Assembly (NCBI GenBank): GCA_023055505.1
Contig: JALIRH010000002.1
Location: forward strand, 3,457,001-3,521,000
DNA: 64,000 nt
Source of the DNA: Callipepla californica brunnescens
Taxonomy: Eukaryota > Chordata > Aves > Galliformes > Odontophoridae
Reading direction: 5' to 3'
Made by a program: the position numbers and the translations under genes. How positions within the stretch are numbered: the first letter of the stretch is position 1; every line of letters begins with the position of its first letter. The notes beneath the pieces were generated by a model, which was not told the origin of the DNA, made no database searches, and saw only the letters and a list, made by a program, of their open reading frames with translations. Below, piece by piece: positions 48,563 through 61,122 of the stretch.

Positions 48563-51500
48563 TCAGTGTTTTAATTCAGGATCCTAAATCACATACTGTT
48601 TTGGAGACAAATGTTGAAATTTCTCTGAGAAATGTTGCCTTGTAGGACTTGTCAAATGACTATTCAAATCTGTTGTGTAACATGCTCAGTCATGGAGCAT
48701 GTTAAGTGCTTATTGCCTTGTACTCTTTGTTCCAAACTTTTAGTTTTACTGAGTAGTAACCCTTGTCCTTTACTGTAGTACTTCCCAATGGGAATCCTCC
48801 ATGAAAATTTATGTCTGATTCGATGTTGTTTTAAAACAAGGAAAAATAATGTCATTTTCCAAACTGCTGAAGATAAATATTTATCATTAAATGAGTGAAT
48901 GTTTTGTTTTTTTTTAATCTGTTGATCATCTCTGCTTATATCTGAGGCTCAGTGAAAATAAAAGTTTGTACTTTTGCTTGCTCTTTTAAAAACTTGTCTC
49001 AGCTTTCCCATTGAGTTGCAGCTGAGATTTCATTGCTTAAATTCTATTCTAGGCACTGAACTTTTTTGTTTAGTCATTATATGAGGCTGTATTTTGTAAC
49101 TTGCCTTCTCAGCTGTCATTCCAGAATGAAAGTTAACATTGTTTTCATTTTCTGGATTCCATTTCTTAATTTTTATTTTTATTTTTTTAACATTTTACCT
49201 CAATAGAAATAAGAAACAGTAGCTTAATAGCTGCTGGGCTTAAAATCAAAATGAAATATAAAACTCTGAACACTGATTCTTCCCTTAGGTTTTTACTGGA
49301 AAATAAAACAAAAACAAGCAAAACCTAGGAAAATGTTAATGAGATCACTTTTTTTTCCCCCCCAGTGTAACATAAAGATTATGGTTTATGTAGACGTCTT
49401 CCAGACACAGGTGGTATTTCTTCTGTTTGAGCAGACATACATGGGAGATAGCACTGAAATAGCTGTGCTGGTTTTTTTCTTCTGTGAGTGTGGGGGTTGA
49501 TTTTGCTTTGTTTTTCTTTTTCTAAGTATCTAGCCGTAATTATGCCTTCCACTCATGCTCAGGCTTGTGCTTTATAGACAGAAGTTTCATTAACTGCATC
49601 TTCACTCTGTGTTAAGATGCATTACAGTCTGACAAGAGATCCTTTTAACCTTTTATCTGTTCTGGTCTGGTCACTAGGGGCACCTTAGCTTGATGCAGCC
49701 CTCTTTGTGCTACGGTGCATGCATGATCTGTTGCCTAATTTTGACTCAGGTTCCATCCCTCCTGACAGAAGACATGATGTCCTGTGAGTTAGCAGCAAGA
49801 TTCTGCTACAAGGAGTTTCACTAGGTATCTTGTATTCTCGTTGATCTGCCAAAAGGACTGATGGAAGAGCCTCGTGCTCGGAAGTTGTTTGCCTCTAGAC
49901 ACGTTACCCTAATCCTTGATTTGCTTATTTGTCTCTGAGAGGAAATTATTATCCTGTGATTAATAATCAGAATTGTAGAAGTGTACTTTTATTCTTTTCA
50001 TCCCTTGCTGTTAGGCCATCTATACAAAAGTACATAAGAACCATCTCCAAAAGCTGAAAAATGTGGATTTGTAGATGAAGTCCACCCACAGTAAAACCAG
50101 GATGTAGCATTCCCTTTTGGGTAAGGCTTAGTCTTACCCTTACATTCTCCAAATTCAAGGTGATGAATAAAGTAAATTTCTTAATTTTCTTGAGGCAGAC
50201 AAGTCTTCTTCCAGTTTTAAAACCACCTTACAACTTCAGCTGCACATCTTTTTTGGCGAGAGCAGAGGCTGAGACTCTGTTCTTGTAATTTCAGTTTGAA
50301 AAAATAAAAAGCAACACTGCAGGTCTGGCACCGTAAAGTTTAAAAAGTGACAGTTCATCTAACTGTAGATTTCATTTTCTTTTTCTAGCATTAATGTATT
50401 TAATTTAATGAAATGATGTAGTTCTGTTAACAAGGCATCATGCCCACAGTGTGCTCCTAGTCTAAGACCTGTCAGTGCTTTGTGTCATGTCAGTATCGAG
50501 TTTTTCCAACTTGGGCTTCACCTAAGACAGGAAAAGAATGATCTTATCTGCATAGAGAGTGCTTAGGAGATCCTCTGTTGGATGGGCAGAAGTTTGGGTC
50601 ACAACAAAGCCAGACATGATTTTTGAAATTTCAGTTCTTGTTTCTATGATGGCCCATATTTTCAGTACAATAAATTGCAACATACATCCTGCAGGAGCCA
50701 GGTTTGGGTTAGAAATCACTCATCACTCACAAATGATGGAAGAGTAAATAGCATGTTTCTTCATCCATCTTCTAGCAGACATGTTGGTTGCACAGAAGTT
50801 CTTCAGCATTTTCTGAAGCACTTCTTGCATTTCTATAACTTATTTTTTTAATTAAGTCTTCATACTATATTTAGAATGAGAATCAACTATCTGCTGAGGG
50901 GCAGCAGTTTTTAACCGTACATTTTTCAATATGTCAGTGCTCAAATGCAATAGATTTTTGAAAGTAGGGCAGAACTCTTTCAGTTGGCCACCTGAAGATC
51001 AGTCGTTTTAGTTTGTTGTGAAGAAGGCCAAGTTATAGCCTGTATAAAACGACTAAGTATCTCGGCAATGTTCAGTTCACACCTCTATTAAAAAAACAAA
51101 ACAGTTGAAAAAGAAACCAGACTAATTGAATTTCAAGTAAAGACTTTTTGATCAATTAGACTGATTAATCGTTTATAAAAACTGCCTAGGAATGGGTTTA
51201 ACTCCTGAATTCTCAAGACTGGATGTCTTTCTAGCCTGTGTTCTTTATTTAAATTCACACCACTGAGCTGATGAGGAGTGAGAACTCATGACACAAGGGA
51301 GAGATTAGGTCCAGTGGTTAAATCATCTCTCTAACCCTAAACTCTGTGAATTATACACGTTGCAGTGGGTTCAAGAAAGTGCAGCAGATAGTAGCTTACA
51401 GATCAGGAGCATTGATTTTTGAGATCAAAATGTTAAATACGTTGAGTTTGGCGCATGAAGATGTGAGAACGTAAATCTGCAAGTATTTATAGATGTGCTG

Positions 51501-53110
51501 GGAATATTTAGCATAATTGAGAAGGTTTACAACTAGGAAAAGTCGGATGAGGACAATTCTTGGAACATGTGAAAAAGACCTTTTGACAGCGAGATGTATG
51601 AATTTCTGAGGTAATCTAAGGTTGAAAGCTTCATTCATAGTGAATTTTGTAAAAATTAAATGGAACTAAGGAAACTATTCAAAACAAACTAACAAGAACA
51701 AAAGATGCCTAGGATCTAGAATTCATTTTTAAAATCATTTTGCTGCGCTGTATGAAGGGAAATTGCTAGTTGGTGGATTTTGGGGAATTGGGTTGAATTC
51801 CAGCCGGTGTTTGTATGCTGACATTTCCAAGTGCTTCTCTTCATTCTCTGGCATCGTTCTGAGCAGGGATATTGGGTATGACCATTTAAAGAAAGCATGA
51901 AAGAAACAAACAAAAATGTGAGTGTGAAAACGCTCCTTCATTTCAGTTGATGGCAAACTAAGCTGAGTCAGGATGTCAGTAAGTTGCCAAAACCCGTCTG
52001 AGTGTTTCTTGTTTAAACTGACTTTAGAACAAAGCTAGAAACAGAGCAGCAACAAGATTATTCGCTGCAGTGAGCTGCCATTAGAGCATGATAGCTGCAT
52101 CTGGTTTTTAATATTGTGTTAAATGCTACTGAAGTATATCCTCTGAAGTCGTTTCAGAATAGGTTGGAATAGAAATTGCAATACCCCTGAAAGAAATAAA
52201 GAAATTTCCAGATCACTGTATAATTGCCTCTTGTCTGAGTTCCCATGACCCTACTTTTGTGACTATTTCTGTAATCCTAACAGACACTGTAAGGCTTTTA
52301 ATACGTGGTTCAATTCATCATGTCACTGACTTCTCTTTGTGTTATATCCCGCGTCTTGTAATGGAAGATAATAGAAATTAATTTATGCAATAAATCTCCT
52401 AGACATTGTAGAATTAAAAATAAATAAATCTTATCTTTTAGTGTTTGAAATAAGTACTGACTTAATTGGGCACGTTATTCTGAGACCTTTAGATGATAAT
52501 TTATCCAATAGAAAACATCTTTCTTTCTAATTCTAGCATTTGCCTGCACTGCCTCCTGAGATAGAGACTTTCATGATACTTGTAAAATAAAATCTTGCAC
52601 GTGAAATATATGACACATTCTTCTAAAGGAAACAGGGGAGACAAACAAAGAAGATAATTGAAAGGGAAATTGTTTGCAGAATGTGATTTTTAGTGTTTTT
52701 CCATTTCGGCTGTGAAAGTGCTTGTTTGACTTAGGCTTGTTTCCTTCCCAGTAGCAGTCAAAATGGCAGATGGGAACCAAAGTAAAATCCTTTCAAGAAC
52801 TTAACCCTGCATCTGTATACATTCATCTTTGTTTAAACTCATCTTTTAATACAATGCAATAATGTGTACATCATTCTGTTCAGAAAAGATATATATTTCC
52901 AGCATCTAATGTGTTTTTCTGGATAATTTTAAATATAGTTTCCCAGGAAAATGAAGTTTATGTGGTATATTTTGGCAGATTTCTCCCAGTGGCTTACCCT
53001 GTACATCCCTTCCCAATCCACTAATATTTAGTGTAAAATATTACCTGGTGGTAGATAGTTTGTTAAAAGAAGAAGAAACTTCCTGGAATAGTTTAGAAGA
53101 AATTGAGCAA
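48563..53110. other. Unique intron, 4.5 kb
   Basis: A 9-bp perfect inverted repeat with a 7-base loop lies at 48679-48703 (aacatgctc / gagcatgtt). No exon or transposable element recognised. Confidence 0.55.
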
Positions 53111-53605
53111 ATCACAGAATTGTAGGGCTTGGAAGGGACCTCTAGAGGTCATCGAGTCCAACCCCCTGCCAAAGCAGCTCCCTAGCCCAGGTTGCACAGG
53201 TAGGCATCCAGGTGGGTCTTGAACATCTCCAGAGAAGGAGACTCCACCACCTCTCTGTGCAGCCTGTGCCAGTGCTCCGTCACTGCACTGTGAAGAAGTT
53301 CCCATTCACATTTGTGCGGAACTTCCTATGCTTCATTTTGTGGCTATTTCCCCTTGACCTATTGCCACACACTGCTGAGAGGAGTCCAGCCTCATCCCTT
53401 TCCCTCAGTGCCCCTTAGATATTTATGGACATGGATCAGATCCCCTCTTCTTTCAAGGCTGAACAGCCCCAGCTCTCTCAGCCTTTCCTCATAAGGGAGG
53501 TGTTCAACACCCTTTATTATCCTTGTAGCCCTCTTCTGGACTCTTTGCAGGAGATCCCTGTCTTTTTTGTACCAGGGAGCCCAGAACTGGATGCAGTACT
53601 TTCTT
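53111..53605 (-). mobile_element. CR1 LINE 3' UTR plus end of ORF2
   Basis: A well-preserved minus-strand copy: tcacagaattgtagggcttg, accccctgccaaagcagctc, cttgaacatctccagagaag, then the ORF2 end, where 53392-53652 on the minus strand reads [20 protein letters not shown] with no stop over about 60 residues. One of the younger-looking copies. Confidence 0.93.
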
Positions 53606-55696
53606 TCCAAGTTCCTAGAAACAGAGTCTTGTGGCTGCTTTTCTTCAGCCAAAAATTACAGTGGACTGGTACGTAATAAAATCATCTTCGGATCTATTTA
53701 TTCATATGAGTGTTCATGGCTTTTTTAAAAATAAGTTTACACACTGTTCAAGAAAACTCATTTACCTAGTATGGAGGCAATGGCTAATGGTCTCAGGTTT
53801 TCTCTGACATTTGATGTTTTTCTGGTACAGAGCTTAGTTTAAGCAGCAGATTACTGACTTGAACTGTATGCAGTAGTTGAGCAAATTCATGCTGGAATTC
53901 CTTTATCATGCTTGTGTGACTATGATTTACTTATAAAATCTTACTTTAACTGAAATAGGTCAATCCATTCCTGTCTTTCAAAGAATGGTCTTTTGTAAGT
54001 TTACCTGTAGTGAAAATTGATATGAGGACAGAATTAGACTTTCCAGCTAATTCTTTGTTTTCCTGGGACTTTCAGTTTCACCTGCTTGCAGTTCAGCTTC
54101 ATCAGTTCTACACAGTCCTACTGCTTGTGACGTGGCAAAAAAAGAGTGTTTTCTGCTTTCCAGATCTTTTCCAGTAAATCACTCTTTATCAACTTGCAGA
54201 CTTTCTTTTTTTCCCCGTTTATTATAGTGTTACATATAATTTTCCGGAGTTTGTCTTATTTTCAGTACTTGTTTCAGTTCTTGTATTTTTGTAGCCATAG
54301 ATTATGTTCACTTTTTATTGCTGTAGTAGTTGGTTTGATGGTGATGTGTAATTACTCTTGAATTTTAATGTTGCTTTTTCCTGCTGTCTTCACATTGTCT
54401 ACAAGCTCTGTATACTTGCATTTTATTATTATTATTATTATTCAAAGTACTGTAATGATTCTCTAACTTGGACTTCTATTTTTTACTAAAGATTTCCCTG
54501 TATATTTAGCACTAAAGTGACAGGGAAAAAATACTTCCCCTACACAGCTATTTCTATTGTGGTGTTTGAAAAGCATGAACAAAATGTTGTGACAAATAAT
54601 TTTCACTGTATAATCCAAGAGTTTTTATTCAGGAATTTTTAGAATTAGTGACGGTGCTCAGTTCTGAAGGGCTGCTGGTTGTATAGGTCCCTCAGATTTA
54701 TTGCATCAGTTGTTTGTTTTTTTTTATACAAAACTTTGATTCTGCTGCCAAAAGCTATTACACGAGGCTTGTATGTATGTTGTTTGAAATAACTGTTTGT
54801 TTCTTTCTGTGGGGTAAATAAAAAGTTCCTTCCACATGGCGTTTTGTAAACAGAACATCAGAAATCTCACTTGGAAATCATTTCTTAGCATTTGCTGGAG
54901 GGACAGAAGCTTCCTGTGGCTTTACAGGGCTCTTCCTGCTCCCAGTGGTGAGATGGAAGCCAGGCTTGCTTTTCTCACTTTCTTGTTCCTTGCTGGTAAC
55001 AGGTTAGCTACTGTCTCTTGCAGTTGCTCCTTTCATGTGAGCTGTATAGGCAGAGAGTTTGTGCTAAGAGCCGTGACTCCTTATTTGTTCAAAATTCATG
55101 AGTTTTGACATGTTTGCTTCAGGCACTCAGCTACCTTTGTGCATTATCTTTATTCAGTATTCACTGGAGTTTTACCCAAAAAGAGTGAAAACCCTTAAAA
55201 ATACCAAAAAGCACATCCTCTCCCACACCGCCACTTCCTTTCAACTTTTCCTTAGAGGCATGGTTCTGTCCCCAGACAGTGCTCACTTGTAGCTCAGTGG
55301 TGTTGCTGTCACCTGGGGCTGAACCCCATACTTGTAAGAGTGCCCAATCTCAGAGTTCTGCATGGCAGCAGTGCAGTTCCTCCTGAATGTACTCTGGAAA
55401 TGCTCTCTCTTGGCGTTCAGAAGAGAACTGTGTTATACACCAGAGAACCTATTTCAAAAGTAGAAGAACAGCTCTTACACTCTTGCACTGTCAGAGCTTA
55501 ATTGCCTCTGGAATGACTGCTGTTGAATTGAAATTCTTACTCAGTAGGAGAAGTATACTCCGTTACCTCAGACACTTGACTCTATCTTACAGAGTTTTTG
55601 TTTGTTGCTTCAATGATGGCTCTGACAGCCCTCGTCTTACCACTGTGTTTCTCTTTCTTCCTTTTGGGGAACTTCTGGTTTCATGTGAGCTCTTTC
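53606..55696. other. Unique intron, 2.1 kb
   Basis: T-rich, with the ATT microsatellite. The open frames here are short and compositionally biased. Confidence 0.55.
54424..54442 (+). repeat. (ATT)n microsatellite
   Basis: About six perfect ATT units. Confidence 0.9.
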
Positions 55697-55878
55697 TCAA
55701 GTTGCCCAGAGAAGCTGTGGATGCTCCATTGCCACAGGCATTCAAGACCAGATTGCATGGCACCCTAGGCAGCCTGAGCTGTTGGGTGGCAGCCCTGCCC
55801 ATGGCATGGAGTTGGAGCTAGATGATCTTTGAGGTCCCTTCCAACTCAAGTCATTCTATGTTTCTGTGGTTCTATGAA
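55697..55878 (+). mobile_element. CR1 LINE 3' end
   Basis: aagttgcccagagaagctgt, ggatgctccattgccacagg, tgatctttgaggtcccttcc, then attctatgtttctgtggttctatg. The terminal repeat has three recognisable units. Confidence 0.9.
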
Positions 55879-56567
55879 AAGTTAAAACCACTGATGAGTT
55901 TTATTTCTGACATTCAATACAAGTTGTTTTTCCCTGCTTACGGATTCTGGTAGCAACTCCATGGGTTGTAGTGATATGTAATCTTTGTACAATGGCTATA
56001 CTACTTTATTCTGTAATGTTTATTCTGAAGTGTCACCTAATGTTGTTATAAATACATTTAAACTTCTAAGTCATTTATAGTTAAAGATAAATTATAGTGA
56101 TGCTTAAGGCTGGGATATTTTCCTTAATTAAGTATCTTCAGAGGAAGTTTTGAATTTCAGAGTGGACTGATAAAGCGTTATCATAGCTATCTGATTGCAT
56201 TTGGCATTTTATATCTGATTTTCTTTCTGATTTTTTGCTTCATCTGTATTACATTATAACCTTCATTCAATGTTCCTGTTTATACATTGTTTCACAAAGA
56301 AGAGAAGTTTATAAATAAAACTAAAAATTTACAGTAAGGTTTCTTTTCTGTAGCTCTATCAATATTATTTCCAAAGGTTACCAAAAACACACTCTGTATA
56401 TTCCAAATGAATCCAGCTAGGGAAATTTGGATTTGAAGGACAGAAGCTGGGGAATATAAGACCTTCTGTTAGTCCTGTCTGTGTTCTCCTTTCTGTAAGA
56501 AGGGACAAAGTTGTCTTTCCTAGAGTAGTTAGCATAGTGGAGAAGGCCAACTTTCTCCATTCTGTAG

Positions 56568-57024
56568 GCAAAGTGGGTCCAGAGGAGGGTCATGAAGACA
56601 ATCAGAGGGCTGGAACAGCTTCCCTATAAGATCAGAATGAGAGATTCGAAGCTCTTCAGGATAGAGAAGTGAAGGCTCCATGGGGAACTTAGAGTGGCCT
56701 TCCAGTACCTTAAGGAGTCCTACGTGAAAGCTGGGAGAGACTTTCTAAAAAGGCCGGTAGTGACAGGACAAGGGGAAATGGTTATAAAGTGGAAGAAGAT
56801 AGATTCAGACTAGATATTAGGAAGAAATTCTTCACTGTGAGAGTGGTGAGAAGCTGGAACAAGTTGCCCAGAGAGGTTGTGAATGCCTCCTCCCTGGAAG
56901 CACTCATGCCAGGCTGGATATGAGCAACCTGGTCTATAGGAAGGTGTCCCTGCTTATAGCACAGAGGTTGGAACTAGATGATCTTAAAGGTCTCTTCCAA
57001 CCCAAACCATTCTGTGATTCTGTA
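56568..57024 (+). mobile_element. CR1 LINE, nearly complete 3' UTR with intact tail
   Basis: From gtgggtccagaggagggtca through gaagaaattcttcactgtga, aagttgcccagagaggttgt and ggttggaactagatgatctt to ccattctgtgattctgtaat. It is the least damaged tail in the window and lies 460 bases upstream of the TRAPPC9 exon at 57485. Confidence 0.94.
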
Positions 57025-57484
57025 ATGGAACTGCTCCCTTAAAAACTGAGCAAGGATTTAAAATTTTGCTTCTTAAAAAGGTATATGTCAGGAGAATATG
57101 AAGTAATAAAACCTGTCTTCTGTGAATGCTAAAAGAACTGAAAAAAAATGTATGGCCTTTTCCTGTAGAAGTGAATCTCCAAACAGCAGGGTGAGAATAT
57201 ATGCAGATGATCAAATGATTATTGCTGGGGTCATAATTGTCCTGGAACTATTCTTGCATATATGCTTCTGTCATGTTTTAGTTTAAAAACAGGATATTTC
57301 TACTAAAAGAGTAAGATACTGATTTAAGATACAGATTTAAGGTATCAAATATCTGTGTGTGAATGTATGCTTGCATGTAAATATGCACATATATTTATGT
57401 ATAAATGCTTACTCGAATATACGTGTGATTGATCTGTGGTGTGTTACTGACATTGTGATATCCTTTTTTCACCTGCCTGAACAG

Positions 57485-57595
57485 CACCCGGCAATGTCAT
57501 CTGCTTCTTGATGTCTTCAATTCAACAGAACATGAGTTGACCATCAGTGCTAGGAACAACGAAGATTTAATTCTGCATGCTGGAGAATGCCAGCG
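57485..57595 (+). CDS. TRAPPC9: TRAPPC9 internal coding exon (downstream of the two in the window)
   Basis: This exon is 111 nt: one base finishing the split serine codon, 36 whole codons, then two bases carried into the next exon beyond the window. The acceptor is a good pyrimidine tract (ccttttttcacctgcctgaacag) and the donor is a textbook gtaagt. The reading [18 protein letters not shown], followed by a run ending LILHAGECQ, is the continuation of the TRAPPC9 block in the exon at 46895. Both exons lie on the + strand, 10.4 kb apart, so the gene is transcribed left to right here. There is no stop or frameshift, and the bases look under coding constraint compared with the stop-dense flanks. 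The following exon is not found before 64000, so the next intron is at least 6.4 kb. Confidence 0.95.
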
Positions 57596-60500
57596 GTAAG
57601 TCCTTTCATGTTTAGAGGGCCCTACTTTAAAGCATATTCTTTATTTCTACCCTGCTGTTTATATTTGGAGCCTGCTTTTCTTTCAAACATTGTAAAGCTG
57701 TCAGAGAACAGAATTTTATTTTCTTTAAGGTGTGTCATTGAATTCTAGTACTTTCTCAACTTAATTTCTTTGGCTAGTGAAGGATAAAATATAAAACAGT
57801 TAAGTTATAGATGGATATAACACTGACCCAACTAGTTTGGTTGTGTTCTTATAAAATGTTTTAATATGGTTTTTATGTGCATTGAACATGTTTTTTCTGC
57901 TGTTAAAACCAGAACCCAGTAGATCATTATCCTTTCCTAATCGAAAATGCTGTTTTCTCCATGTAGTTCCCCAGACATTTTATCTGCTTTTATAGAAACA
58001 GAAATAGAATAAAGAAAAATAGAATTGCAGAATAAGCAATGACAACTTCTGTGGTAAAAATATTCTAGAATTAAACAGGCTCTTGGATGTGTTTCTTCCA
58101 ACCCTGCTACAGTGTTGCTAAGGCCGTTTTGTAGCCAACTACATCATAAAACATGTAAGAATTATCTACCATATTGTATCTTCATAGAATTTCTACAAAT
58201 GTCTGTAGCGTATATATTTTGTTGTTTGGTTTTCCTCCTTCACATGATGATTTGCCTAGATAACATCATTTTTATCTTGAAAAGATGAACCACGAGAAAA
58301 GAGATGTTTCAGTTTGGTCATAGACATTAGCACAATTCTGTTCTTTAGGAGAGTTCTCCTAAGTCATACAGCTGATAAGCATTTAATGGGAAATACTTCA
58401 ATGTGTATAAATTTCAGCCTGAGTATTATTTCAAAGTAAGAATACATCAATTGTGAGACAAGCAATTCTGAAAAGCAAGTACAAAGTTTGTCAAGTTTAC
58501 TTTCTGAAGAAGTGGACAAAAATAACGAGCAGTGCTTCTTTCTTTTCTATTTTTTTCTCAGTAAGAATTTACTCTTTTCAGAAAATCAGACCAAGTACTT
58601 TCCAAAATGTGCATATTCAGATCTGCCCTTTCCATATATTTGTGTATGAATTTGTCACCCACAGTTTTTGGGACAATACGTAATAAACAGGAATGAAGTT
58701 ATGAATAACTTTGTAATTAATTTGCATTTCCTTGTTTGCATTTCTTTTGTTTTCCTATGGATTTAATAATTGAAGTTTGCATATCCTAAAATCATTACAT
58801 TGGATAATAACTCTTTCAGTAAGTCTTTTGAAACAGTCATTTTTCAAAGTGGATTTTGTAGCTCTTGCAAGAGTTGAAGCCTTTTGAGGATATTGATTTG
58901 AATCTTACTGCAGAATATTTCATTATTTTACTGGTCTTTAGAAGTTGCACAGTTTTCTATCACTTCTAAACCCTTTGTTTATTTCTTGAATGATAAACGG
59001 TTTAACTTGAAACAGTCTATTTGTAATTGTATATATAGCTCCTGTGTTAATTGGAGGGTTAATTTTTATTCCCGTGAATCTTATACAGAGGCTTGGAACG
59101 TACACTGAGCCTTAAAGTTAGCAAACTCTAATAGAGCTTTGGATGATTTCACAAAAAAAAAGATCAGAAATCTTCCCCTTTTTTGAGACCCTGGTCCTAG
59201 ATCTTTCCTTTGTAACACAGAGCTGGCATTCACAGGGGCTTGCTTTTGAACCAGGTGTTTCCTGTCCAGATGTACAATGTTTTTCAATAAGGCCTTCTCT
59301 TAGGTTGTATTTTTTTCACCACTGGACATAGGTTGTTTTTTTTGTTTGTTTGTTTGTTTTTCAGTAATCTGAGTAATATTTGAGGTTGAGGCTGTTCGTT
59401 AAAGGTCTTTTTTTCCCCCGTTCCTTATGCCTTCCTGGTTCCTTCCTCATTCTTAATATTTTCCTCATTTCACTTTTATTTTAATTGTAACTTTTCCTCC
59501 AGGCCTTACTTTGGTTACTCATGGTTTCTTTTGTAATTTACTCTCCCTCCATTCATCACCATCATTTTGAAATCTCCTGTCCTGACAAAGAGTAGATGCT
59601 GGGAAATTGTTTTCTTCGTCCCTGTTCTCATTGCTTTAGATTGTGTTCATCATATTTTCTGCCAACAAACCAAGAAAGAAGAATAATGCTGCATCCTGCT
59701 TACTGCTTGCCTCTTTGTTTCCCCTGAACGTTTAGAAACTAAAATAACTCAGACATCTCCGTTGTGTTGTTTCTGCCTCCTATACTCTGGAACAGGAATT
59801 CTCTTAGAAAAGCTATTGGAAATTCCAGCGTTCAGGTAGTTTTCTAGACTACTGGAGCTTTCCATCTGTAAAAGAGTTTCTTGCATTGTCAGCTGTGCGC
59901 CATTGAAGAAGCTCTGCTGCAAATTAGAAATGATTTCAGTATATTCAGCAGTGAAACTGAAATTGTTTTAATCACAGTGATATGGGGTTCAACAGATTGT
60001 TCAAAATTGGAAGAATATAGAAGACAGGTTTGGGAGGGAATTGTATTATGTACGTTAACAAAAAAGTGTTGCTAGTAGCAGTGATTTTAGTTTATTGAAA
60101 AACAGATATGGTAATTATTGTTTCTCACTTGATTATCAAGAGATTGAAATTAAGTTTCATGACAACCCTCATTTATCCATAAACCACTTCATAATTTATG
60201 GTAATAGTTACCTCATTATGTGCCCCAGGATATCTCATTTTGTACAACACACCATATACTTCCATTCTGTGCTCAATATGTCTGTCAGCTTGGAGTGGCA
60301 AACATCATAATCTGTGGAAGATTAACAAGGTAGTGGTCTGAATAGCTGATTTGTCTCCTCTGATTTTGTGGTGCTGCACAACTGTGTTTTTTGAGTCTTT
60401 TCTGTGTACACGACTTCACAGTTAAGGCTGCAAATATAATACTGTTAGATGAAGGGCAGTTTTGGCCTTGGTGTGAGGACTGTGAGGTTCAGTGGTTTTG

Positions 60501-60788
60501 ACTGCAAGGGAGCAGAGCTGGCTGAAGAAGTGAATAGTGAGCCAAGAGGACCTTGATAAGAGCAGGCTGGAAGAAAGTGTCAAATATTGCCAGCCATGGA
60601 GGAGCTGCCAGACATCTGGCATTGTGGGGAATTGTATTTCCCTGTAAGTAGTAGGTACCGTTATAGCTTTTGAATAGCTGCATGACTGATACAGTTAATC
60701 ATAAATAAGGACATCCTCTTACAGCCATTCAAATAACAGAGGCTTCTGGGCAACATTTACGAGTTCTGACATGTACCGGTCATTGAAC
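57596..60788. other. Unique intron after the second exon, 3.2 kb
   Basis: AT-rich with the GTTT tract; no following exon, RNA gene or element recognised. Confidence 0.55.
59332..59362 (+). repeat. (GTTT)n tract
   Basis: A run of T with four regular GTTT units. Confidence 0.9.
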
Positions 60789-61122
60789 AGAATCATTTGG
60801 GTTGGAAAAGACCTTCAAGATCAAGTCCAGTCTCCAGCCATAGCTACCACGTCCCATCACTAAATTACATCCACTTGTATCTGCAGGGATGGTGACTTCA
60901 CCACCTCCTGGGGCAACCTGTTCCAGTACCTAACCATGCTCTCCACGAAAGAAATTCTTCCTAATGACCAGCCCAAAATATTGCCTTCTTGGTCACCTGA
61001 GCACATTGCTTGACTCATGCTCAGCCAGCTGTTGACCAGCACCACCTTGTTCTTCTCTGCCAGGAAGCTGTTCAGACACTCTTCCCTAAGTCTATGCTGC
61101 TGCATGGGGCTGTTGTGGCCCA
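60789..61122 (-). mobile_element. CR1 LINE, diverged subfamily, internally deleted
   Basis: Tail end cagaatcatttgggttggaa, gcagggatggtgacttcacc, cacgaaagaaattcttccta; at about 60977 it jumps to a block further upstream in the element (ttcttggtcacctgagcaca; gctgttgaccagcaccacct; tctatgctgctgcatggggc). It differs from the other copies in this block. Confidence 0.85.

Noticed and set aside
49671..49683. tcactaggggcac as a second CTCF site
   Set aside because: It is one G short of the core spacing, so it does not fit the motif.
53392..53652. 86-codon minus-strand open frame
   Set aside because: It is the end of CR1 ORF2, preserved by the youth of that copy.
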